Positions 56,583 through 64,000 of a stretch of 64,000 nt of DNA are shown here, in pieces (the stretch's first letter is position 1; the number at the start of each line of letters is the position of its first letter). The stretch comes from Afifella marina DSM 2698 (GTDB lineage: Bacteria; Pseudomonadota; Alphaproteobacteria; Rhizobiales; Afifellaceae), in contig NZ_FMVW01000001.1 in assembly GCF_900102695.1 (NCBI RefSeq), forward strand, positions 806,001 through 870,000, written 5' to 3'. The notes beneath the pieces are model-generated. The model was not told the DNA's origin. It made no database searches and saw only the letters and a list, made by a program, of their open reading frames with translations. The position numbers and the translations under genes are program-made.

Positions 56583-58379
56583 ATGACTGATCGTTTCCCG
56601 TCCTGGCAGAAGGTGGCACCCCGCCTCGTTGATGTGGCGGCCGGGCGCACGCCGGCCGATCTCGTCATCCGCGGTGGCCGCTGGGTGAACGTGCATTCCG
56701 GCGAGATCGTCGAAAACACCGATCTCGCCATCGCTGCGGGGCGCTTCGCCTATTGCGGGCCGGATGCCTCCCACACGATCGGCGAGGAGACCGAAGTGGT
56801 GGAGGCCAAGGGGCGCTATCTGGTGCCGGGCCTGTGCGATGCTCACATGCATGTCGAAAGCGGCATGGTGACGGTGACGGAATTCGTGCGGGCTGTCGTT
56901 CCGCACGGCACGACGTCGATGTTCGTCGATCCTCATGAGATCGCCAACGTGCTCGGTCTTAATGGCGTTCGTCTCATGCATGACGAAGCGCTGACGGCGC
57001 CGATCAACGTGTTTGTGCAAATGCCGAGCTGCGTGCCATCGGCACCGGGGCTCGAAACGGCCGGCGCCGAGCTCGGGCCGGAGGAGGTCGCCGAGGCGAT
57101 GTCGTGGCCGGGCATCATCGGCCTCGGCGAGGTGATGAACTTTCCGGGCGTCGCGGCCGGCAACGAGCGGATGCTGGGCGAGATCATCGCGTCGGTGTCG
57201 GCCGGCAAGACCGTTGGCGGCCATTACGCGTCCCCAGATCTCGGGGTGGACTTTCATGCCTATGCGGCGGGCGGCCCCGCCGACGACCATGAAGGTACGC
57301 GCGTCGAGGACGCGATTGCGCGCGTGCGCCAGGGCATGCGAGCGATGCTGCGGCTCGGCTCCGCCTGGTATGATGTCGCCGCCCAGATCAAGGCGGTCAC
57401 CGAAAAAGGGCTCGATCCGCGTTTTTTCATTCTGTGCACCGACGACTGTCATTCCGGCACGCTCGTCCATGACGGGCATATGAACCGCGTCGTGCGCCAC
57501 GCCATCGCCCAGGGACTGAAGCCGGTGACGGCGATCCAGATGGCGACGCTCAACACGGCAGAGCATTTCGGCCTGGAACGCGAGCTCGGCTCCATCGCAC
57601 CGGGGCGCCGCGCCGATCTCCTTCTCGTGTCGGACCTGCCATCACTCAAAATCGATGCCGTCTATGGCCGCGGCCGCCTGCTCGCCGAGAAGGGTGCGCT
57701 CGTCGCCGATATTCCGCTCTACGGCTATCCGGAAGAGGCGAAGAACACCGTCCGCCTGGGCCGCAAGCTGACGGCGGACGATTTCGCCGTGCCTGCGCCC
57801 AAGGGGAAGGACCGTGTCGGCGTTCGCGTCGTCGGCGTCATCGAGAATCAGGCGCCGACGAAGGCTCTCCAGCGAGAGCTCAGCGTCGTCGACGGGTTGG
57901 TTGAAGCCGATATCGCCAACGATGTCGCCCATCTCGCTCTGGTGGAACGCCATCGCGGCACAGGCGCCGTCCAGAATGCGTTCGTGGCAGGCTTCGGCTA
58001 TAACCGCCGCTGTGCCATCGCCTCCACCGTGGCCCATGACAGCCACCAGATGATCGTCGTGGGCACTGACCGCGCCGATATGGCGATGGCGGCGAACCGG
58101 CTCGGCGAAGTCGGCGGCGGTGTCGTGGTGATCTCCGAAGGCGAGGAACTGGCGCTCGTCGAGCTCAAGATTGCGGGCCTCCTTTCGGAGGAACGCGCCG
58201 AGGCCGTCGCCGCCAAGGCCGCACGCATGGGCGCTGCCATGCAAAGCTGCGGCTGCCGTCTCAACAACGCCTTCATGCAGCATTCGCTTCTGGCGCTCGT
58301 TGTCATCCCCGAGCTCAGGATCTCCGACAAAGGTCTGATCGACGTGACGAAGTTCGAGAAGACCGAGCTCTTCGTGTGA
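56583..58379 (+). CDS. ade: Adenine deaminase
   Basis: This 598-residue amidohydrolase converts adenine to hypoxanthine and ammonia. Metal-binding motifs include LCDAHMHVESGM and, later, DDCHSGTLVHDGHMN. The protein ends with the Ade C-terminal domain (ASTVAHDSHQMIVVGTDRAD; CGCRLNNAFMQHSLLALVVI). The ATG at 56583 has TTGGAGG upstream; a TTG-started extension to 56463 lacks one. Length fits the bacterial Ade class. Confidence 0.94.
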   Translation: MTDRFPSWQKVAPRLVDVAAGRTPADLVIRGGRWVNVHSGEIVENTDLAIAAGRFAYCGPDASHTIGEETEVVEAKGRYLVPGLCDAHMHVESGMVTVTEFVRAVVPHGTTSMFVDPHEIANVLGLNGVRLMHDEALTAPINVFVQMPSCVPSAPGLETAGAELGPEEVAEAMSWPGIIGLGEVMNFPGVAAGNERMLGEIIASVSAGKTVGGHYASPDLGVDFHAYAAGGPADDHEGTRVEDAIARVRQGMRAMLRLGSAWYDVAAQIKAVTEKGLDPRFFILCTDDCHSGTLVHDGHMNRVVRHAIAQGLKPVTAIQMATLNTAEHFGLERELGSIAPGRRADLLLVSDLPSLKIDAVYGRGRLLAEKGALVADIPLYGYPEEAKNTVRLGRKLTADDFAVPAPKGKDRVGVRVVGVIENQAPTKALQRELSVVDGLVEADIANDVAHLALVERHRGTGAVQNAFVAGFGYNRRCAIASTVAHDSHQMIVVGTDRADMAMAANRLGEVGGGVVVISEGEELALVELKIAGLLSEERAEAVAAKAARMGAAMQSCGCRLNNAFMQHSLLALVVIPELRISDKGLIDVTKFEKTELFV

Positions 58380-58390
58380 GCCTTTGAGGC

Positions 58391-59308
58391 TTATGCGCCG
58401 AGCTGTTCCGCCACCACCTGCTGGCCGGAGCTGTCCTGCGCCGGCTTGAGATGCCGCGTCAGCCGCCGTTCGGCCGCATCCCAGAGGCGCCGTAGCGCTT
58501 CCACGACGACGAGATAGAGCCCCGCGGCCCAGAGATAGACCTGGAAATCGAAGGAGCGGGAAAAGGCAAGCCGCGTCTCGCCCAGGAGATCATAGACGGT
58601 GATGACGGAAGCGATCGCGGAGCCCTTGATCATGAAGATGATCTCGTTGCCGAGCGGCCGTAAAGCCGTGATCAGCGCCTGCGGGGCGACGACCTTGATG
58701 AAAATGACGACGGGCGAGAGCCCGAGCGCGCGGGCGCCTTCCCACTGCCCGACGGAGATGCCGCGGATGGCCCCGGCATAAATCTCGGCCTGATAGGCGG
58801 CGGTGTTGAGCGTGAAGGTGAGGGCGGCGCAATTGAACGCATCGCGGAAAAACCACCACAAACCTGCCGCCTCGAACACCTCGCGAAACTGCCCGGCGCC
58901 GTAATAGACGAGGAAGGTCTGGGCAAGCAGCGGTGTTCCCCGAAAGAAATACACAAAGGCAAAAGCCAGCCCGCGCGTCCACCGGTTCTTCGAAAGCCGG
59001 CCCGCTGCGACGATGCCGGCCAGAACCGCACCGATCGCGACCGACAAGACGACGAGCTCTATTGTGACGAGGAGGCCGTCGAGGAGCTTTGGCCCGTAGC
59101 GCGTCAGAAGTGCTGGGTTCCAGGCGCTGATGAAGAAGACGACCAGCGCGATTGCGATCGCGGCCCACAGCGTCATCAAGACGATGCCGGCGATACGCGC
59201 CTTGCTCCAATGCCGGACGGACGCGGGCGGAGGCTCGGCCGGAAGAAGGCGGTCGGACACATAGGCTTGGTTGGCGGCCTGGTTGGCGCTCATCTCGCGC
59301 ATCGTCAT
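58391..59308 (-). CDS. Polar amino-acid ABC transporter permease (HisM type)
   Basis: This 305-residue permease has an N-terminal extension and about five hydrophobic segments. The family motif is FFRGTPLLAQTFLVYYG, and the EAA loop is GAIRGISVGQWEGARALGLS. It overlaps the HisQ-like gene by 4 bases and forms a heterodimer channel with it. It converges with ade, leaving 11 bases. Confidence 0.92.
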   Translation of the reverse strand: MTMREMSANQAANQAYVSDRLLPAEPPPASVRHWSKARIAGIVLMTLWAAIAIALVVFFISAWNPALLTRYGPKLLDGLLVTIELVVLSVAIGAVLAGIVAAGRLSKNRWTRGLAFAFVYFFRGTPLLAQTFLVYYGAGQFREVFEAAGLWWFFRDAFNCAALTFTLNTAAYQAEIYAGAIRGISVGQWEGARALGLSPVVIFIKVVAPQALITALRPLGNEIIFMIKGSAIASVITVYDLLGETRLAFSRSFDFQVYLWAAGLYLVVVEALRRLWDAAERRLTRHLKPAQDSSGQQVVAEQLGA

Positions 59309-60012
59309 TTCGTGGCCTCGCCGCGCCGCGACCAGCGGTCGATGCCGTTGATGCCGAAGGACGAAATGATGGACAGCACCAGATAGATCATGCAGGCGAC
59401 GAAATAGAAGAAGAACGGTTGTTTGGTCACGCCGACGGCGACGTTGGTGTTCCGGAGAAGATCGTTGAGGGCGATGACGGAGACGAGGCTCGTATCCTTG
59501 AGCAAGATCAGCCAGAGGTTCGAGAGGCCCGGCAAAGCGAGCCGAATGAGCTGTGGAAGGATGACGAGACGCATCGTCGTCGTCGGCCTCAGCCCGAGCG
59601 CATAGGCCCCCTCATACTGGCCCTTCTGAATGCCGCGAAAGGCGGACAAAAAGACCTCGCTCGCGAAGGACGCGAAGACGAGCGACAGCGCGATCACGCC
59701 AGCCGTGAAAGACGAGAACTCCACATAGGTGTCGAAGAGAAGCCGGAAGAGCTTCTGCAGCGCGATCTGTCCGCCATAATAGATGATGAACAGCGTCAGA
59801 AGCTCCGGCAGCCCGCGGAAGATCGTCGTGAAAATCGTGGCTGCCCGGATGAGGCCGGGGTCGTCGCTGTCCTTGGCGAGCGCAAGCAGGAAGCCGAGCA
59901 CGAGCCCGATCGGCAGCGTCGTCAGCGCCAGCGCGACCGTGACCGCAAGCCCGGCCGCAAGATCATCTCCCCAGCCGCCGCCTCCAAACGACAGGAGGTC
60001 CAAAAACTCCAT
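59305..60012 (-). CDS. Polar amino-acid ABC transporter permease (HisQ type)
   Basis: This 235-residue permease has FRGLPELLTLFIIYYGGQIA, the family's N-terminal signature, and the EAA loop AFRGIQKGQYEGAYALGLRP. It lies between the binding-protein gene and the HisM-like gene. No ATPase gene is adjacent, so the ATPase must be encoded elsewhere. Confidence 0.92.
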   Translation of the reverse strand: MEFLDLLSFGGGGWGDDLAAGLAVTVALALTTLPIGLVLGFLLALAKDSDDPGLIRAATIFTTIFRGLPELLTLFIIYYGGQIALQKLFRLLFDTYVEFSSFTAGVIALSLVFASFASEVFLSAFRGIQKGQYEGAYALGLRPTTTMRLVILPQLIRLALPGLSNLWLILLKDTSLVSVIALNDLLRNTNVAVGVTKQPFFFYFVACMIYLVLSIISSFGINGIDRWSRRGEATK

Positions 60013-60035
60013 CAGCCCGTCATCCCTGGCGCGGC

Positions 60036-60062
60036 AAAAAGATGGGGCTCAAGAGCCCCATC
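60036..60062 (-). terminator. Intrinsic terminator between binding-protein and permease genes
   Basis: On the minus strand GATGGGGCTC and GAGCCCCATC (60062-60053 and 60050-60041) form a perfect 10-bp stem with a two-base loop, followed at once by TTTTT (60040-60036). It lies 21 bases after the binding-protein stop and 29 before the permease start, so it should reduce transcription into the permeases. Confidence 0.88.
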
Positions 60063-60083
60063 CGATGCGTCATGCACGCCGAC

Positions 60084-60857
60084 TTATCCGCCATAGACGT
60101 CGAAGTCGAAGTACTTGTCGTTGATTTTCTTGTAGGTGCCGTTCTCGCGGATCGCCTTGATCGCGGCGTTGAGCTTCTCGCGCAACTCGTCGTCACCCTT
60201 GCGCACCGCGATGCCGATGCCCGGGCCGTAGATCTTCGGATCGCCCGGCAGCGTCGTCAGGATCTTGCAGCAGGAGCCGTCTTCGCTGTCGACCCACTCC
60301 GACAGAACGATGACGTCGTCGAGGGCTGCATCGAGACGTCCGCTCGACAGATCGAGCTTGTATTCGTCGGCCGACGGGTAGAGGCGGATGTCGGAATCCG
60401 GGAAGATCTGTTCCGCATATTGCGCGTGGGTCGTGGAGCTCTGGGCCCCGACGCTCCTGTCAGCCATCGATTCGGCGGTCGCTTCCGTGATGTCCGAATC
60501 TTTCGGCACAACAATCGCCTGCGGCGTGTCGTAATATTTGTCGGTGAAGTCGACCTTCTCCTTGCGCTCCTCCGTGATCGACATGGAGGCGACGATGGCG
60601 TCGTACTTGCCGGCGAGAAGGGCGGGAATGATGCCGTCCCAATCCTGCGAGATGAACTCGCACTTCACCTTCATTTCGTCGCAGAGCGCGTTGGCGATGT
60701 CGATATCGAAGCCGACGAGCTTACCGTCGGCCGTGATTTCGCTGAACGGGGGGTAGGCGCCCTCCGTGCCGATACGCAAGGTTTCCTGGGCCTGCGCCGC
60801 GCCGGTGGCCAAGACCGCGAGGACCGTTGCAGCCGCCAGTTTTTTGAACAAGCTCAT
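60084..60857 (-). CDS. Amino-acid ABC transporter periplasmic binding protein (HisJ/ArgT-like)
   Basis: This 257-residue protein has a signal peptide (LFKKLAAATVLAVLATGAAQ, cleavage before Gln-Glu about residue 24) and then the family 3 binding fold: LRIGTEGAYPPFSEI, GFDIDIANALCDEM, and later DAALDDVIVLSEW. The residue pattern fits lysine/arginine/ornithine or histidine binding. The ATG at 60857 has GGGAGA upstream. A strong terminator follows it, which should keep it more abundant than the permeases. Confidence 0.92.
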   Translation of the reverse strand: MSLFKKLAAATVLAVLATGAAQAQETLRIGTEGAYPPFSEITADGKLVGFDIDIANALCDEMKVKCEFISQDWDGIIPALLAGKYDAIVASMSITEERKEKVDFTDKYYDTPQAIVVPKDSDITEATAESMADRSVGAQSSTTHAQYAEQIFPDSDIRLYPSADEYKLDLSSGRLDAALDDVIVLSEWVDSEDGSCCKILTTLPGDPKIYGPGIGIAVRKGDDELREKLNAAIKAIRENGTYKKINDKYFDFDVYGG

Positions 60858-61053
60858 GCTGTCTCCCGAATTTCTTGTTGGATGCGGCCGCAGAAGGCCG
60901 CTGGACCTATAATCGGCCCAAACTTTGAGCCTGTGCAACTCTTTAGCAAGCGCCGTGCCTGCGGCAAGGGGACTTGGTCACAGGCAATGCAGGTTTGGCC
61001 GGTTCTGCGCCTTCCGGCATAGCCGCGAGACGGGCGAAGACGTGCAGACTGCC

Positions 61054-61569
61054 TCATTTGGCGGCATCAAGTGACAGCTGGCCGGCGATGAAATCGGCAA
61101 TTTTCGCAACGTCGTCGAGATGGAAGACCGGAAGCTCGACGTTCCTCACCGGATAATCCGCGGCGACGGCGAGGATCGAGGGATCGCTGTCGCTGAGCGC
61201 CTGGCCGGGGCGTCCATCGCGGCGGCGCACTTCGAGCTTCGGGTGAGGCGCTTTCTTGTAGCCTTCGATGAGAATGAGATCGCAGGGCGAAAGCCGCGAC
61301 ACCATCTCCTCGACAGACGGCTCCGCCTCGTCGCCGAGCTCGTGCATCAGGGCCCAGCGATGACCGGAGACGAGGAGCACCTCACGCGCCCCGGCCTCGC
61401 GGTGGCGAAACGAATCGGTTCCGGGTTGATCGATATCGAAGGCGTGATGGGCGTGCTTGATCGTGGAGACGACGAGGCCGCGCTCCGAGAACTCGCTGAC
61501 AAGGCGGGTGACGAGCGTCGTCTTGCCGGAATTCTTCCAGCCGGTGATGCCAAAGATCGGGGGTGCCAT
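61054..61569 (-). CDS. mobB: Molybdopterin-guanine dinucleotide biosynthesis protein MobB
   Basis: This 171-residue GTP-binding adapter has the P-loop GITGWKNSGKTTLVTRL and TIKHAHHAFDIDQPGTDSFR, then LILIEGYKKAPHPKLEV, all typical. It assists MobA in forming the guanine dinucleotide cofactor. It follows mobA by 11 bases on the same strand. Confidence 0.93.
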   Translation of the reverse strand: MAPPIFGITGWKNSGKTTLVTRLVSEFSERGLVVSTIKHAHHAFDIDQPGTDSFRHREAGAREVLLVSGHRWALMHELGDEAEPSVEEMVSRLSPCDLILIEGYKKAPHPKLEVRRRDGRPGQALSDSDPSILAVAADYPVRNVELPVFHLDDVAKIADFIAGQLSLDAAK

Positions 61570-61580
61570 CCGCGGGCGAG

Positions 61581-62258
61581 CTATTCGGCGGCCTGAGTTC
61601 GGTTGAGCGCCTCGAGCATCGCCTGTGCCTCGGCCGCGTCCTCTGGCGTGTTGACGTTGAAGAACGGGTCGATCTGGCGGCCGTCGGCTTCCAGATGGTC
61701 GAAGGGCACGTTGAGACGCACGTAATGGTCGGCGAAGTCGAGAACCTTGCTCGATTTCGCCTTCTTCAGCCATTCCTCGAGATCGTCGGCAAGCGCGATC
61801 GGCCACAATCCGAAGACGGGATGCACGCCGTTGAACGACGCTGCGACGGCGATCGTCGTCTCGTCGTGGCCGCAACCTTCGGACAGCCGCGTGACGAGAT
61901 CACCGGGAAAGAAGGGTGTGTCGACGGCTGCGCTCGCCATGAAACGCGCCTGCGGACAGAAGACCTGGCTCCAGCGCATCCCGGCGAGAATGCCTGCGAG
62001 CGGCCCTGGATTTCCGTCGATGCCGTCGGGAACGACGGGAAGAAGAAATTCGCTGAAGCGCGAGGCGTCGCCATTGGCGTTGATGACGAGTTCGTCGACC
62101 TGCGGACGCAGACCGTCCACCACGTAGGAGAGGAGCGGCCGGCCGGCGATTTCCACGAGCGGCTTGTCGTTGCCCATGCGACGGGACAGTCCGCCTGCGA
62201 GAATAACCCCCGTGATCGTGCGCGGGGCAGGACGATCTTGGTCGGTCGTCTCGCTCAC
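61581..62258 (-). CDS. mobA: Molybdenum cofactor guanylyltransferase MobA
   Basis: This 225-residue enzyme attaches GMP to molybdopterin. ILAGGLSRRMGNDKPLVEIA is the nucleotide-binding signature, and AVDTPFFPGDLVTRL and FFNVNTPEDAAEAQ follow at the family positions. The GTG start at 62258 is weakly supported. It heads a two-gene unit with mobB and is divergent from mrp. Confidence 0.93.
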   Translation of the reverse strand: MSETTDQDRPAPRTITGVILAGGLSRRMGNDKPLVEIAGRPLLSYVVDGLRPQVDELVINANGDASRFSEFLLPVVPDGIDGNPGPLAGILAGMRWSQVFCPQARFMASAAVDTPFFPGDLVTRLSEGCGHDETTIAVAASFNGVHPVFGLWPIALADDLEEWLKKAKSSKVLDFADHYVRLNVPFDHLEADGRQIDPFFNVNTPEDAAEAQAMLEALNRTQAAE

Positions 62259-62540
62259 GAAACCCCGCAGAAACGCTTCGGCTGCGGGATTTTCCGCGCC
62301 GGTATCCCGGTGATGAAGGAGCGTCGTCTCGGCAACGGGCTTTCGGCCATCGGTTCGTTTCCTCTTAACCTATATACCTGTCGTGGCCCGGCAGGTGAAG
62401 CCGCCAAACGGCGTCTTCCTCAGCCGATCGCAGCGTGTGGCATTTGAACTTCGGGCGAGGGGGCAATATGTCAACGGCAGGCCCGCCGGACGAAACCGCC
62501 GGCTTAAATGCACCACCGCTTAAGCGGTTGAAGGATGGCA
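62259..62540. other. Divergent mobA-mrp intergenic region
   Basis: This 282-base gap holds no convincing gene. Between 62350 and 62380 there is an AT-richer stretch (CTTAACCTATATACC), which may be a promoter for mrp. A 14-base palindrome lies near the mrp start, described separately. Confidence 0.5.
62515..62528. promoter_or_regulatory. Perfect 14-bp palindrome before mrp
   Basis: ACCGCTTAAGCGGT reads the same on both strands and lies 13 to 26 bases upstream of the mrp start, overlapping the expected leader. It has no loop, so a protein-binding operator is more likely than an RNA hairpin. Confidence 0.4.
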
Positions 62541-63752
62541 ATGCCCGAGACCACTCCCACGATTACGAAAGACGTCGTCTTCGATGCGCTCCGCCGCGTC
62601 AAAGGCCCCGACCTCGAAAGCGATATCGTCACTCAGAAACTCGTTTCCGATCCGATCATCTCGAATGGCAAGGTGATCGTGTCGATCACGGTGCCGGCGG
62701 AGGCCGCAGCACATCTGGAGCCTTTGCGCCAGGCGGCCGAAAAGGTCATCTCGGACCTGCCCGGGGTGGAGCGCGCCATGGTGGCCCTGACTGCGGAGCG
62801 ACGGCCGGGCCAGGGTATGGTGCAGAATGCGATGCCTCAGACGGCAGCTTCACGCAGTGCTCCGCCACGGCCGCAATCCGCCCCGCAGCAACCCGCCCAG
62901 CCGCAGCGTGCGCCGGGCCAGGCGCCGCAGCAGCCGCAAAAAGCGGGGGTTCCCGGCGTCAAGGCGATCATCGCCGTGGCGTCGGGCAAGGGCGGCGTCG
63001 GCAAATCCACGACCGCCGTCAATCTCGCTCTCGGCCTCAAGGCGAACGGGCTTCAGGTCGGCATCCTCGATGCCGACATTTACGGGCCCTCATTGCCGCG
63101 CCTTATGGGCATCAAGGGCAAGCCGGAATCAGTGTCGGAGCGCATCCTGAAACCGATGGAAGGCTATGGTCTCAAGGTGATGTCGATGGGCTTCCTCGTG
63201 GAGGAAGAGACCCCGATGATCTGGCGCGGGCCGATGGTCATGTCCGCCTTGACCCAGATGCTGCGTGAGGTCGCCTGGGGCGAACTCGACACGCTCGTCG
63301 TCGATATGCCTCCCGGAACCGGCGACGCGCAGCTCACGATGGCTCAGCAGGTGCCGCTCGCCGGTGCCGTCATCGTATCGACACCGCAGGATCTCGCCCT
63401 CATCGATGCCCGCAAGGGTCTCAACATGTTCAACAAGGTGAACGTGCCGGTGCTCGGCATCGTGGAGAACATGAGCTATTTCCTGTGCCCGCATTGCGGC
63501 GAGCGTTCCGACATTTTCGGACATGGCGGGGCCGAACACGAGGCGGAACGCATCGGCGTGCCCTTCCTCGGAGCCGTGCCCCTTCACATGGATATTCGCG
63601 AAACCTCAGATCAGGGCCGGCCGATCGTTGCCTCCGAACCGCAATCGGAGCATGCGCGCATCTATCGCCATATTGCCGATGCCGTCGTGAAGCGCCTCAA
63701 CGTGGAAAAAGCCGCGGGCGTCCGTCAGGCCCCGAGAGTGGTGGTGGAATAA
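62541..63752 (+). CDS. mrp: Mrp/ApbC iron-sulfur cluster carrier ATPase
   Basis: This 403-residue protein has an N-terminal MIP18-like domain (about 1-90), a Pro/Gln-rich linker (about 100-135), and a deviant P-loop ATPase domain. ASGKGGVGKSTTAVNLALGL is the P-loop, and the C-terminal SYFLCPHCGERSDIFGHGG holds the CxxC that binds the iron-sulfur cluster at the dimer interface. AAGGA precedes the ATG at 62541; an ATG two codons upstream is less well spaced. It converges with the MFS gene. Confidence 0.94.
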   Translation: MPETTPTITKDVVFDALRRVKGPDLESDIVTQKLVSDPIISNGKVIVSITVPAEAAAHLEPLRQAAEKVISDLPGVERAMVALTAERRPGQGMVQNAMPQTAASRSAPPRPQSAPQQPAQPQRAPGQAPQQPQKAGVPGVKAIIAVASGKGGVGKSTTAVNLALGLKANGLQVGILDADIYGPSLPRLMGIKGKPESVSERILKPMEGYGLKVMSMGFLVEEETPMIWRGPMVMSALTQMLREVAWGELDTLVVDMPPGTGDAQLTMAQQVPLAGAVIVSTPQDLALIDARKGLNMFNKVNVPVLGIVENMSYFLCPHCGERSDIFGHGGAEHEAERIGVPFLGAVPLHMDIRETSDQGRPIVASEPQSEHARIYRHIADAVVKRLNVEKAAGVRQAPRVVVE

Positions 63753-63755
63753 AAG

Positions 63756-64000
63756 CTAGCGAACGATCCGAAACAGGATCACGGAGAAGGCGAAAGCCGC
63801 GACCGCGCCCGTCAGCATGACGGCCGAGAGGGGCAGGGCCGACATGCCGCCGGCGAGCACGGCTCCTGCGATCGCCGAAGAGATCGCGCCCGAACCGATC
63901 TGCGTCGCGCCCTGGAGCCCGGCGGCCGTGCCGGCGATTTCCGGGCGCACGCTGATGGCGCCGGCAATCGTGCTCGGCAGGACGAGGCCGTTGGAAATGC
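63756..64000 (-). CDS. MFS drug-resistance-type transporter, C-terminal part (cut by window edge)
   Basis: The frame is open from the right edge to a TAG at 63756-63758. The visible 81 residues contain ISNGLVLPSTIAGAISVRPE then IAGTAAGLQGATQIGSGAIS, and two hydrophobic segments. This matches the last helices of Bcr/CflA-type multidrug or sulfonamide transporters. Substrate and full length cannot be judged. Confidence 0.8.
   Translation of the reverse strand, partial: ISNGLVLPSTIAGAISVRPEIAGTAAGLQGATQIGSGAISSAIAGAVLAGGMSALPLSAVMLTGAVAAFAFSVILFRIVR

Noticed and set aside
62469-62540. Small open frame before mrp starting at an ATG near 62469
   Set aside because: It continues out of frame into mrp with an unlikely Arg/Pro-rich product; no sign of a leader peptide or attenuator.

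Overview
The window is GC-rich, densely coded bacterial chromosome. It reads as an alphaproteobacterium, most likely of the Rhizobiales (Hyphomicrobiales) type; this is inferred from gene content. The main clues are a red-type form I RuBisCO operon with cbbX behind a divergent cbbR, a DivJ/PleC/PdhS-like histidine kinase, a TRAP transporter, and frequent ATGA and TAATG gene overlaps. No rRNA, tRNA, CRISPR array, insertion sequence or prophage was seen.

Layout. 1-125: C-terminus of a TRAP transporter large permease. 243-7792: a fatty-acid beta-oxidation operon (fadE, thiolase, fused hydratase/dehydrogenase, acetyl-CoA hydrolase/transferase). 7840-16443: a urease region (ureD, A, B, C, E, F, G) interrupted by a terminator, two small exported proteins, a vapBC-like toxin-antitoxin pair, an acetyltransferase, a LysE-type exporter and a YrhK-like membrane protein. 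16451-27544: cbbR facing cbbF-P-T-A-L-S-X-E, a thioredoxin-fold gene and cbbZ, i.e. most of the Calvin cycle as one unit, with three TTA-N7-T(A/T)A CbbR-type sites between cbbR and cbbF. 27712-28834: a heme-oxygenase-like monooxygenase under a Fur-like box, then an amino-acid racemase homologue. 28959-35250: menaquinone genes menF-D-B-C with menE convergent and overlapping. 35448-37601: an RTX-repeat class 3 lipase. 37703-45201: a dipeptide/opine-type ABC importer divergent from an XRE-cupin regulator and a PuuB-like FAD oxidase. 45475-52783: dusA, a retropepsin-like protease, cobS, cobT, a sensor kinase, a glutathione transferase, a uracil-DNA glycosylase-like protein and an Lrp regulator. 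52746-55229: a two-gene unit on the minus strand described below. 55530-64000: a beta-hydroxyacid dehydrogenase, adenine deaminase, a polar amino-acid ABC importer, mobA-mobB, mrp, and the end of an MFS transporter.

The most novel item is the pair at 52746-55229. A small gene encodes three copies of an about 35-residue unit, each holding the octapeptide DNQNQNQG. It is followed by a cobalamin-type radical SAM enzyme that has an unusual C-X4-C-X2-C cluster motif and a C-terminal stretch resembling a PqqD-like peptide-recognition domain. I read it as a candidate minimal multicore RiPP (ribosomally made, enzymatically modified peptide) system. This rests on gene order, repeats and motif resemblance, not on a database search.

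Together the genes suggest a metabolically flexible bacterium that can fix CO2, oxidise fatty acids, use urea, and probably make menaquinone as well as the ubiquinone usual in this class.
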